Below, one piece after another: positions 39,365-47,756 of a stretch of 58,712 nucleotides of DNA. Within the stretch, counting starts at the first letter, position 1; every line of letters begins with the position of its first letter. Source of the DNA: a virus; IMG/VR virus record IMGVR_UViG_3300014962_000008, positions 1 to 58,712 of that record; one strand, 5' to 3'. A program made the translations under genes and the position numbers. The notes below the pieces were generated by a model that searched no databases, was not told the DNA's origin, and worked only from the letters and a program-made list of their open reading frames with translations.

Positions 39365-39804
39365 CCCACACCTACATTTGCCGGACGTGCGGCATCGAAC
39401 ACGACACGATCCCCAAGGCCATGGCCTGTTTCGACGCGCACGAGGAGGAAGCCGTTGGCCAGTTCATCGAGGCGGCGGCGGACGAGGTACTGCTTGAAGT
39501 ATCGCCGCCGGATGTCGAAGTGCCCCTCGCCGAGGCCCCTGAGCTGCTGGGCCGCGCAGCGCGTCACATGCACGACCGCTCCAATGTCTATGACAAGCCG
39601 GAGGGCGAGCGGTCTATGGGCCGCGCCGTGCAGGCCTTCAATGCCATCACCGGGCACAACCTGACCGAGAGCGAAGGCTGGCTATTGCTGCAGGTGCTCA
39701 AGGACGTGCGCCTGTTCACTCGGTCGGAGTACCATCCGGACAGCGCCGAAGATTGTATTGCTTACGCGGCGCTGAAGGCCGAGGCCAAGAGTAAGGGGCT
39801 GTGA
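39361..39804 (+). CDS. DUF6378-like protein with N-terminal zinc finger
   Basis: GTG start overlapping the helicase stop; 147 residues. The first ~25 residues hold CRTCGIEHDTIPKAMACFDA plus H, a likely C2-C/H zinc site. The rest (AARHMHDRSNVYDKPEGERS, MGRAVQAFNAITGHNLTESE, LKDVRLFTRSEYHPDSAEDC) matches the DUF6378 pattern (RxxxYDxPxGERSM, FN, LTExEGWLxLxxLKDVR, DSxED). DUF6378 is found in phages and looks nucleotide-related, without a proven activity. The finger-domain fusion is notable. Confidence 0.7.
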   Translation: MTHTYICRTCGIEHDTIPKAMACFDAHEEEAVGQFIEAAADEVLLEVSPPDVEVPLAEAPELLGRAARHMHDRSNVYDKPEGERSMGRAVQAFNAITGHNLTESEGWLLLQVLKDVRLFTRSEYHPDSAEDCIAYAALKAEAKSKGL

Positions 39805-39805
39805 G

Positions 39806-39973
39806 ATGACACACGAAGACGCTGTAAACGCAGCGCTGTCCGACATGGGCCTCCCCCGCACACGGGAGAATTATCTGTACGTGTTGTTTGGTGGAGAGCC
39901 GCTGCCGGAAGAATGGGGGCCGGAGGACGAAGCGCGTAACTTGCCCGCCGACCTCCGCGCTCCGTTTACTTAA
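39806..39973 (+). CDS. Last rightward gene, small acidic protein
   Basis: ATG at 39806; 55 residues starting MTHEDAVNAALSDMGLPRTR and ending LPADLRAPFT, acidic and rich in Pro. It overlaps the end of the convergent gene at 39966-41477 by 8 bp, so there is no spacer for a terminator. Function unknown. Confidence 0.5.
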   Translation: MTHEDAVNAALSDMGLPRTRENYLYVLFGGEPLPEEWGPEDEARNLPADLRAPFT

Positions 39974-41477
39974 CGCTGAACACGCGCTTTACCGGGCGGC
40001 CCATCAACTCCGCGATGCGGAAGCGAGCCTCGTCAGGCGAAGACGAAGTGCGCCAGATGTCGGCAACCGCATTCTTCAGCGCCTCTGTCTTGGCGTTCGA
40101 CCCCCACAAGTCTCGCACACCTTCCCAAGTGATAGACTGAACTGCGTTTCCGCGCGGGATGCCTAGCTCCTTGGCCGCAAGGTTATGAGCATCGCTGATA
40201 AGGCCGTAATAGCCCTTAGACCCAGTTGGTGCGGATGTCATGCCCATACCCATGCCGCGCGTTGCGATAGTGTCGTTCGCTCCAGCCGGGAACAAACCAG
40301 TCGCGCCGGTAGAATGGGTGTCAGCGGTGATGATGTCGCCCGCCAGATTAGGGTCAGCAATGTCGTTGTAGAACGACGGCACCTTGCCCCCACCAGTCAG
40401 CGTGCCGCGAATATTCGCCATTGAAGGATCTTGCATCATCGACAGCGCGTTGGACAAGTCGCGGCTGTTGCCCCACGTCATCGCACCGAACGTGTCGCCC
40501 AGTTCTCCGGACGGTAGGATGTTTGGCACTTGCTGTTCGAACCGCGACTTGTCGGCAAGAACAATGCGCGAGTACAGATCCATCGGGTCTGTGAGTTCAC
40601 CAAAGTCGCTACGAGCGATGCGGTCCACGTAATCAAGTCCGCGACGTACCGGGGCGAGTTGCTTTGTTGGATCGGAAAGCGACGTCTGCTGCGCAAGGAA
40701 GGCGCGCAAACCAGAAGGATCGACGGCGAAGTCATCCCCCATCATTTGCGACATGCGGTCGATACGGGCCACGTTTACAGGCCACGGGGTTTGCGGAGAG
40801 GTGGCGGCAAGACCAGCCCACCCTGCTTCTGGCGCTTTATTGATGCGCGCGGCGAAGTCACGACCAAGCCGGTTTGCTGTCGGATACCATTCCATGGACG
40901 CAGTGGCAGTTTCCGGGTCCATTAAGTCTTCAGCGATGAACTTCAGGTTGTCAGCACCTCGGCGAACACCTTCCTCGTAAATCGCGTCCGGAGACATCCC
41001 CTTCATGTCAGCCATGAAAGGCTCATCGGTCAGCAAATCCATAGAGCGGGCGAACGCCTTGGGGTTCAGCTTCATGCCTTCGCCGGTCTGCGTAAGCAGC
41101 ACTTCGTCCGGGTTCCCAAAAACAGCAAAGTTCTTTTCGTTCGGGCGGCGCGTACTAATCAAGCTGGTGCCTTCCAGCGGCATAGCCCCGAGGTTGCTAA
41201 CTTCAGGTGTCGGTTTAGCCGCGAGGCTTGATTGTTCTTTTTTCTTGGCGGGGGCCTTTGCTTTTGACTTGGGCGCCGATGTTTCCGGCGCAGTTGCTGC
41301 GGGCTTCCCGCCCGTTGGTTTAGCAGCCAGCGGCTTGGCCTGTTCGACCTTGGGCGTGCGCTTCTCACTACGCTGCGCCGTTCGGGTGACCTTGCCCCCG
41401 AGGGCGGGTATGTCGAGGCCGGTGGCGTCCTCCACACCTCGCACAAAGACTTCAAGCTTGTTTGGTCTCTTTGCCAC
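39966..41477 (-). CDS. Virion protein with Lys/Ala-rich leader (DUF7178-like)
   Basis: 503 residues. Residues 1-100 form a low-complexity, basic region (KPLAAKPTGGKPAATAPETS, KSKAKAPAKKKEQ). The following ~400 are an enzyme-like or structural domain with NFAVFGNPDEVLLTQTGEGM, ADTHSTGATGLFPAG and GNAVQSITWEGVRDLWGS. The ITADTHS...QSITWEGVR pattern is one I associate with DUF7178, seen at the C-termini of phage virion polyproteins. As the last leftward gene it is probably a component of the ejected internal core; no catalytic motif is recognised. Confidence 0.55.
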   Translation of the reverse strand: MAKRPNKLEVFVRGVEDATGLDIPALGGKVTRTAQRSEKRTPKVEQAKPLAAKPTGGKPAATAPETSAPKSKAKAPAKKKEQSSLAAKPTPEVSNLGAMPLEGTSLISTRRPNEKNFAVFGNPDEVLLTQTGEGMKLNPKAFARSMDLLTDEPFMADMKGMSPDAIYEEGVRRGADNLKFIAEDLMDPETATASMEWYPTANRLGRDFAARINKAPEAGWAGLAATSPQTPWPVNVARIDRMSQMMGDDFAVDPSGLRAFLAQQTSLSDPTKQLAPVRRGLDYVDRIARSDFGELTDPMDLYSRIVLADKSRFEQQVPNILPSGELGDTFGAMTWGNSRDLSNALSMMQDPSMANIRGTLTGGGKVPSFYNDIADPNLAGDIITADTHSTGATGLFPAGANDTIATRGMGMGMTSAPTGSKGYYGLISDAHNLAAKELGIPRGNAVQSITWEGVRDLWGSNAKTEALKNAVADIWRTSSSPDEARFRIAELMGRPVKRVFSVK

Positions 41478-42181
41478 TACTTTGCCCTCTTCACTGCAAG
41501 GCCACCCCGACGCATAGCGGGCAGACCGCCAACCACATCTTCCTCGTTCACGATCTCGCCGTTCTCGTCAATGTAGCGGCGCACACCGTCTGTGTTCTTT
41601 GCGGCCAAGGATTTCTTTGCCTTCTTGTCCTTCAAGTATCGGCGCGTACCTGAGAGGCCCTCGGTGGCAGCACGAAAGCCGAGGGATGTGACGGCGTTCG
41701 CCAGTGCGTCGTCGCGAATTTTCTGCAAGATGTCGGACGGCGTGTCAGCCTGCCCGGCGCTGTACATCGCGCCATTGAGCACCTCGTCGCCAACGCCGAC
41801 AGCTAGGCGCCCCGGCATCGAGCCTGTGGCCGCCGTCAGCACGTTGGGGGCGTAGCGCTTCAATAGCGCTTCGAGGGGTGCGTCCAGCGCACGGGCCGCT
41901 CTAGCCACGCGCATGCCGCTGGCAGCCGCCGCGCCCTGACCACCCGGAACAAAGGAACCGACGATCCCGGGAACAAGCGATCCGCCTATAAGCGCGCCCA
42001 TTGCCATTTTGGGGTTTTCTTCCGCCCATTCCTGTGTGCGGCGTTCGATGTCCTCCTTCAGGTTGCGGTACGCGCCCTGTCGGAGGAGGTACGCGCGCAG
42101 CGCCGCCTCCGCCTCGTCGGTCGTACCGAAGGACAGGCCCTGCCCCGTTTGGCGGAGGAGGTTGGCTAGGTAGTCAGGCAC
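41477..42181 (-). CDS. Internal virion-type protein with hydrophobic segment
   Basis: 234 residues, coupled to its neighbours by overlaps. It starts MPDYLANLLRQTGQGLSFGT, has ENPKMAMGALIGGSLVPGIV and GSFVPGGQGAAAASGMRVAR (a Gly/Ala-rich hydrophobic stretch), and ends basic. GLSFGxxDExEA and an NPKxA..GA..GG..P core occur in other phage internal proteins that cross membranes during ejection. Role is inferred. Confidence 0.55.
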   Translation of the reverse strand: MPDYLANLLRQTGQGLSFGTTDEAEAALRAYLLRQGAYRNLKEDIERRTQEWAEENPKMAMGALIGGSLVPGIVGSFVPGGQGAAAASGMRVARAARALDAPLEALLKRYAPNVLTAATGSMPGRLAVGVGDEVLNGAMYSAGQADTPSDILQKIRDDALANAVTSLGFRAATEGLSGTRRYLKDKKAKKSLAAKNTDGVRRYIDENGEIVNEEDVVGGLPAMRRGGLAVKRAK

Positions 42182-42186
42182 TTACC

Positions 42187-45100
42187 TTAGCTCCCGTAGT
42201 ACGGCGTCACAGCCTTTGCCTTTTCAGCAATTTGCTGCTTGACCACTTCCGCCGGAATTGTTTCACCCATGCGAGTGGTAACGCTGCCGTCGGGATTTAG
42301 CTTGGAGCCGCTACCGTACACCATGTCGAGCACAACGCCTTGCGACAGCGGTTGCGGTGCCACGTAGTACTCCTCGGGGCGATCACCCTCGGCCATAACA
42401 TTTACCGCCCCAAGGCCGCCAGCATAGGTGCCAAGTGCGCGCGGTGCCTGAGCGCTCTGCGCATAGTCAGCAACACTCTGCTGCGCTTTCTGCAGCGTTG
42501 ACAGCGCGCCTTCTGGCTCAAGGTTCATAAGCATCGGAGCAAGCTCCTTGGCGCGTGCGCCAGCACGGTACGGAGCGCCCAAACCAAAGGTGTCGGCCAG
42601 CCAACCGCGAACGCCCGGTTGCGCGGCGGCGTTGCGAACCAGATTGGCCGCGCTGAGTACGGGCGAGCCGGTGAGCAGCGTATCGCCGATTGCGCCCAGC
42701 AGATTGGCGCCGGTCAAGCCAGCTTCAGCCTCCGCTCGGCTTGCGGCTGGGATGGACGGCTTTACGACTTGCTCGGTCGCCAGCATGCGGCCTTCCAGCT
42801 CAGCACTCTTGGCAAAGTCCGCCGCATTGGGAGCAATCAGGTTCAGCTTCTGCTGCTGACGCTTTGTCCCCAGCAGCACGCCATACGGGTCGGTGTTCGC
42901 GCTGCGAGCGTTGTCAACAGCCGTGCGCTGCGCGGTGGCGAAGCCGCGCTGGTAGCTTTCCAACGCCCTCGCCTTGAGCGCCGCCTGTTCCGGCGTTCCT
43001 TCTGGCATGGCGTTGATCCGCGCCAGTGTGCGCTCAACGTCGGCTGGCGGCGTATTCGGGTCAAGAGCCTTAACCCCTTGCGCCAAATAGTCGCGCGGCG
43101 CGATGTACTGCGACCAAGCCGACTTGGCCGATGCGTAATCCGGGTTCAGGTAATCGAGCCGCTTGTCGAAGCGCCGCAGGAAGTTCTGCGCGTTGTCAAC
43201 AGCTGGGTTCTTCGTGTCGAGGGTCAGAGTTACCGGATCGCGGTACTGATCAACTTCGCGCTGCAGACCTTTCCGAATGTAGTGCAGGGTCTCCCACGAC
43301 GGCTTCTGGACGAGTTTAACGATGCCTTGATCATCGAGATCAAAGCCCAGCGCCTTAGGGTCTACGCCACGGCTTTCAGCATACACGTATGCTTGCTGGA
43401 GGCCTTTGCGCCCAAGCGTGGTGTCGAGCAACGCGTCGATCTTTTCATCAACCGGAGCGGGGCGGGACAGCGCCTTTTCGTAAAGCGGAGCGGCGGCGTA
43501 GTCGGCGGCACGCTCAATTTCAGCCTGCGCAGTCCGCAGGTCGTCATATGGCTGCCCGACAAACTTGGTAATGCTTTCCTTCAAGCGGTCAATCCGGTTC
43601 GCCGCACGCTCGCCAAGGGCCGCTTCAGCCTCACCAGCTATGTCCTGCGAGCGGCGCGTTGTCTGTCTCCCAAGGGTCTGAGCCGGAGTTGACACGTCAA
43701 CAAGGCCCATAGGCAGCTCAAGCCGTGCAGCCTCGCTAAGGCGCTGTTCGATCTCGTCCATCGGACCAAGTTTGCCAGAAATGGTAGTTTCGCCGTAAGT
43801 CGGCTTAGGGGCCAATTTCGGGCCGTACTTGCTGGACAGCGCGGACAAGCCGCGCCCCGTGGCTTCAAGCGCAGGGGCGAGTGCGTACCGGCCCGCCATG
43901 CTGCCGAGCGTTGACACGCCTGCGCCAGTGATAGCACCGAGCAATGGGTTATCTGGGCTTTCACCGGCGCCGGTCGTGGCTCCGTATCCAAGGTCGGCCA
44001 AGAATGCTGCGCGGGTCGGCGCAAGACCCGCCTTCATCAACCCACCCGTAAGGCCGATTGATGTCGGAATTGATCCAGCAAAGGTTCCGGCAAAGGAAGC
44101 CCCGGGCGAAGCCTCGCTGTAAATGTCCATTGAGCGCTGTTGACGCTCAGCGGCTGCCGGGTCAAAAATGCTGGTAATGTTCGGACCTTGACTAGCCAGC
44201 AACGCGTTCCCGGTCTTAGCGAGAAACGCATTGACAGGGTCATTCAGCGCCCTGACCTCTGCCATCTTCTCCGGCGTAATCGGCGTCTCCGCCGGAACAA
44301 TCAACGCACCGCTGGGCCCGCGCCCGCCTTGCCGCAGATAATTGTCGCGGTATTCAATGACGGGGCGAAGCTTGGCGCTGTCAAGCGGCGGCATGCGCAA
44401 CGCCTTAGCAAGGTCTTGAAGCTTCTGCTCATCCGCACCCTCGTCCAACGCTTGTTGGAGGATAGCTGCGTTTTTGCGATCAAGGTCCGACACGCCAAGG
44501 CCGGTCTCTTCCGGCACAGTCTTGTATTCGGGCTCGTTGATGCGTCCCGGCAAGGGGGCTGAACGATCCACGCCCGGCTCTGGCATAACAGTCAGTCCGG
44601 AAGGCGCGCTAAGCGATGGGAGTGCTGCCGGTTGTTCAGCGGGCGCCCCCTCTGGCGCCAGTTCTTGGGGCACGTCAAGGAACGTGCCTACTTCGCGAAC
44701 CCCGATATTCCGTCGCTCTTCTTCAGGCAGCGCGAGGTAGTCGCGGGCGCTTTTCGCGTTTGGTTCTACCCAATTGATGGGGGCGAACCCCATGGATTTT
44801 GCTTTGGCGTCCAAACGGCGGCGCAGGTTGTAGAGCTTCCCAAGATATGTGTAATCAAAGTCAGTCGTCGAGGGCTGGTTAGCGGCGACAAAACGCTCCG
44901 CGTCCTTGTCCGATTGTGCGCCTGCGCCCGGAACCTTGAACACAGACAGGCCGACATCTGCAAGACCTGCTCCGGTCGCGTTGATCGCGCCTTTCTCTTG
45001 CGATGGAAGATACTCAAGCGTAGACTTGATAAGGCCGCGACCAGACAGCGTCTGGTTGAACTGACGGGTCAGCAGGTTGATCGTGTTGATCGCGGCCTGC

Positions 45101-45369
45101 ATGTTGCTGACAGTCGTGTCGAATGCAGCTTTTTCAGCCGAGGGCGGCTTGGGCTTACCGGCTTCGCGAGCTTCGATTTCGGCCTTAGTGGCCTTGGCTT
45201 CTGCTTCACGCTTTTCTGCGGGCAGAAGTTCGAGTGTCCGCTTAGTGCTGGCGCGAGATTGGCCAGACGATGCGCCGCTCTGCTCAATATCAGCACCGAC
45301 TTTACGCTCCTGCGGGGTTCGCCCGGAAGCCGCTTGTACGTCCGCTGCCCACCATTCGTTCTGTGCCAT
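42187..45369 (-). CDS. Large internal virion (ejection) protein
   Basis: 1060 residues, with an N-terminal coiled coil (ELLPAEKREAEAKATKAEIE, NMQAAINTINLLTRQFNQTL), a middle of helical, charged segments (TPAQTLGRQTTRRSQDIAGE, ERAANRIDRLKESITKFVGQ) and Ala/Gly-rich stretches around residues 425-500 (FAGTFAGSIPTSIGLTGGLM). The size, helical content and position at the far end of the tail block fit an ejected core protein of a podovirus. No lytic transglycosylase motif was recognised. Confidence 0.6.
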   Translation of the reverse strand: MAQNEWWAADVQAASGRTPQERKVGADIEQSGASSGQSRASTKRTLELLPAEKREAEAKATKAEIEAREAGKPKPPSAEKAAFDTTVSNMQAAINTINLLTRQFNQTLSGRGLIKSTLEYLPSQEKGAINATGAGLADVGLSVFKVPGAGAQSDKDAERFVAANQPSTTDFDYTYLGKLYNLRRRLDAKAKSMGFAPINWVEPNAKSARDYLALPEEERRNIGVREVGTFLDVPQELAPEGAPAEQPAALPSLSAPSGLTVMPEPGVDRSAPLPGRINEPEYKTVPEETGLGVSDLDRKNAAILQQALDEGADEQKLQDLAKALRMPPLDSAKLRPVIEYRDNYLRQGGRGPSGALIVPAETPITPEKMAEVRALNDPVNAFLAKTGNALLASQGPNITSIFDPAAAERQQRSMDIYSEASPGASFAGTFAGSIPTSIGLTGGLMKAGLAPTRAAFLADLGYGATTGAGESPDNPLLGAITGAGVSTLGSMAGRYALAPALEATGRGLSALSSKYGPKLAPKPTYGETTISGKLGPMDEIEQRLSEAARLELPMGLVDVSTPAQTLGRQTTRRSQDIAGEAEAALGERAANRIDRLKESITKFVGQPYDDLRTAQAEIERAADYAAAPLYEKALSRPAPVDEKIDALLDTTLGRKGLQQAYVYAESRGVDPKALGFDLDDQGIVKLVQKPSWETLHYIRKGLQREVDQYRDPVTLTLDTKNPAVDNAQNFLRRFDKRLDYLNPDYASAKSAWSQYIAPRDYLAQGVKALDPNTPPADVERTLARINAMPEGTPEQAALKARALESYQRGFATAQRTAVDNARSANTDPYGVLLGTKRQQQKLNLIAPNAADFAKSAELEGRMLATEQVVKPSIPAASRAEAEAGLTGANLLGAIGDTLLTGSPVLSAANLVRNAAAQPGVRGWLADTFGLGAPYRAGARAKELAPMLMNLEPEGALSTLQKAQQSVADYAQSAQAPRALGTYAGGLGAVNVMAEGDRPEEYYVAPQPLSQGVVLDMVYGSGSKLNPDGSVTTRMGETIPAEVVKQQIAEKAKAVTPYYGS

Positions 45370-45378
45370 GATGACCTC

Positions 45379-46179
45379 TTACTTGACTTTAGGGACGATT
45401 TGACCAGCTTGCGGGCCAGCAGGGACAACGTAAAACTCGCCAACAGGGATAGCATCATAATCCGCTTTAGTCACGGGGCGATGCACAAACTTAGGCACCT
45501 CGACTGGCTTGCCGGTCAAAGGATTGATCTGGTAGCTGGGAGCGCGAGCTTTTGCCGCGGCTGCCTCCGCTTGTGCTTCTTTAATTTTCGCTTCTTCTTC
45601 AGCCTTGGCGATGTTGTAGCGCATCTTGAGCGAGGTTTCGTAATCGTCGGACATGCCCTTGTCGTAGGCGTTCCTCAGTTCCATCTCCGCCAATGCACGC
45701 TTCCGCTGGGCGTCTTGTTGCGTCTTCGCAACGTCACCCAGCGCAGAGCTGACGTTCGCCACGGTGCCTGCAAAGCCGCGGTAGGGCTTCGGGCTGAGAA
45801 GAGCTTTGGACAGCGCAAAGAGTTGCTGCGACAGGTTAGGACCGCCGTATGCCTGCGCGATATACTCGCGCCCCTTGGCGAGGGCGGCCTCGCGTTCGCT
45901 TTGCCGCCTAGCAGGGTAGTCGAGTATTTCTTGCCGAACTCCCGCGAAGCCGCCAAGCGGGGACGGCGTTTGCGCGTTGTTGCCGGAAGCGACCGTGGAC
46001 AAGGGTCCAGCAGACGGCTGCCCAGAACTCGGGGGCAACTCAGCGCCGGGGAGAGAAAAGGTTCTCTCCGCTGCGTCCACTTCGTAACCGTTTTCTTGCG
46101 CCCACTGCATGGCCGCAGGAACGCTGCCCAATTTCTGCGCAACGGCGTTGAGTTCCTTAGTGCTGATGTATTTTGGCAT
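45379..46179 (-). CDS. Virion-module protein, Pro/Gln-rich and helical
   Basis: 266 residues. It starts MPKYISTKELNAVAQKLGSV and contains a disordered LPPSSGQPSAGPLSTVASGN part, a helical RQSEREAALAKGREYIAQAY region and a KYNIAKAEEEAKIKEAQAEA-type coiled coil (written here loosely), ending with VGEFYVVPAGPQAGQIVPKV. It lies between two large virion proteins. An internal or ejection protein is likely by position. Confidence 0.55.
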   Translation of the reverse strand: MPKYISTKELNAVAQKLGSVPAAMQWAQENGYEVDAAERTFSLPGAELPPSSGQPSAGPLSTVASGNNAQTPSPLGGFAGVRQEILDYPARRQSEREAALAKGREYIAQAYGGPNLSQQLFALSKALLSPKPYRGFAGTVANVSSALGDVAKTQQDAQRKRALAEMELRNAYDKGMSDDYETSLKMRYNIAKAEEEAKIKEAQAEAAAAKARAPSYQINPLTGKPVEVPKFVHRPVTKADYDAIPVGEFYVVPAGPQAGQIVPKVK

Positions 46180-46193
46180 CTAGCGCTTCCTTA

Positions 46194-47756
46194 TCATATA
46201 CCAAGGAGTTTACCGAGGGCGTTGGTGCTATTGGCTTGCGCCAGAATACCAGCCGCACCGGACAGCGCGCCGCCGATGGTCTCCGCCGTACTCGGCTGGT
46301 ACGTGGCGGTGTTGCCCGTGGGCACGATGCCTTCTTCGGTCACGGCCTTGGGGACGCCGCCCACAACGCCTTGGAACGTAGCCAGCGCGTTGTTGATCTG
46401 TTCTTGGTTGTAACCCTGCTGACGGAGGAAGTCGCCGTATGCCACGTCGAGGTTCTTCTGCGCCTGACCCTGTTGGAGGCTGCCCATCTGCTGCAGCGCG
46501 CCCGCGCCCGTGAGGCCGAGGCTTTGGGCCTGCCCGCCCAACCCGGCGAGCTGTCCAGCAGCCGCAAGCTGGCGGCTGATGTCTGCGCCGCCGAGCGCAC
46601 CAATTTGCGAGCCGATGTCGGCCAGAGCGCTCTGCTGCGCCGTTGTAAGGTTGCCGCCGATCTGGCCAAGGGCGCCAAGCTGCTGGCCTGCCTGAGCGAG
46701 GGCCTGCTGCTGAGCGGTGCCGAGTTGACCGCGCTGCGCCCCAATGTTGGCCAAGGCCTGCTGTTGGGCCTGCGTAAGCTGGCCAAGCTGAGTGCCCATG
46801 CCCGCCTGCTGCTGCGCCGCCTCGAGCAGTGCCTGCTGCTGCGCTGTGCCAAGCTGGCCAGTCGTGGCGGCAAGCTGAGCCTGACGGGCGAGGTCGGCCT
46901 GAGCCGTGGCCTGCGCCTGCGTGTAGCCCTGCGAGAGGAGCTGTGCCTGCTGCGCGCGCACGTTCTCGTCAACATCGCGCAAGGCGCGTGCCGTGTCGGT
47001 CATCATGCCGGACGGCGTGCTGACGCCACCCCCGCGGGGGCCAAAGCCAAGCTGACCGGCGCGAACATAACGCCCCTCGATCTCGGGAAGCAGTTTTTCG
47101 CGCAGGGCGCGTGCGCCCATCTCACCTGCCCGATCAACCACCTGCGAGATGTAGGGGTTCATATACTGCGACACGTCAGTCGTAAGCTGACCGGCCTGCG
47201 AGAGCAGTGGCTGCGCAGCGCTGAGACCGCCAGCCGCAGTGCCTTGCGCCATGGTGCCAAGGGCCTGCTGGTAGGACGGCGCGGCGGCGGCCACGCTATT
47301 AAGTTTCTCGGCGGTGGAGAGCGTCGGCTCTGCGGCCTGCATGCCAAGGGCTTGCGTGCTCTGCTGCGCCAGTTGCTGGCCCTGCTGGAGGTAAGGCTGG
47401 GCGGCGCCCAGACCTGACATGCCTGCCGCCTGACTGAAATAGGGCTGCGCCGCGCCGAGGGCGTTCTGCCCCATGATGTTCTGCGTTGCCGTAGTCGCCG
47501 TGCCAAGGGCGGGCTGATAGGCCGTTGCGGCGGCGGGCACTGCGCCGAAGGCTTGCTGCTGCAGGGGCGAGAACTCGGCAACGCGCGGGCCCTGATACGC
47601 CGTGTAAGGCGTAGCCATCTGCGCCTGCTGGTTCGACAGCAATTGCATGGCGTAGTTGGTGTACCAGTCAGGCAGCACCGTCTGGCTGGTCAGCGACTTA
47701 TACGCCATCTGCGCCGGGATCTGCCCATCGGCCAAGAAGGAGGAAATATCAGCCAT
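46194..47756 (-). CDS. Gln/Ala-rich repetitive virion protein
   Basis: 520 residues, with repeats of the type GQLGTAQQQALxxAxQQ over residues ~285-400 and similar Ala/Gln-rich blocks elsewhere (LGAAQPYFSQAAGMSGLGAA). The N-terminus MADISSFLADGQIPAQMAYK, with VLPDWYTNYAMQLLSNQQAQ, is distinctive. Such repeats form long helices and the protein may be an internal core or needle-like component. Function is inferred from location only. Confidence 0.6.
   Translation of the reverse strand: MADISSFLADGQIPAQMAYKSLTSQTVLPDWYTNYAMQLLSNQQAQMATPYTAYQGPRVAEFSPLQQQAFGAVPAAATAYQPALGTATTATQNIMGQNALGAAQPYFSQAAGMSGLGAAQPYLQQGQQLAQQSTQALGMQAAEPTLSTAEKLNSVAAAAPSYQQALGTMAQGTAAGGLSAAQPLLSQAGQLTTDVSQYMNPYISQVVDRAGEMGARALREKLLPEIEGRYVRAGQLGFGPRGGGVSTPSGMMTDTARALRDVDENVRAQQAQLLSQGYTQAQATAQADLARQAQLAATTGQLGTAQQQALLEAAQQQAGMGTQLGQLTQAQQQALANIGAQRGQLGTAQQQALAQAGQQLGALGQIGGNLTTAQQSALADIGSQIGALGGADISRQLAAAGQLAGLGGQAQSLGLTGAGALQQMGSLQQGQAQKNLDVAYGDFLRQQGYNQEQINNALATFQGVVGGVPKAVTEEGIVPTGNTATYQPSTAETIGGALSGAAGILAQANSTNALGKLLGI

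Noticed and set aside
42619-43692. Rightward frame opposite the 1060-residue virion protein
   Set aside because: No ribosome site or motif, composition typical of a reverse frame.
44632-46413. Long rightward frame opposite two virion genes
   Set aside because: Antisense shadow with Arg/Leu-rich sequence and no motif; it crosses the boundary of two convincing minus-strand genes.
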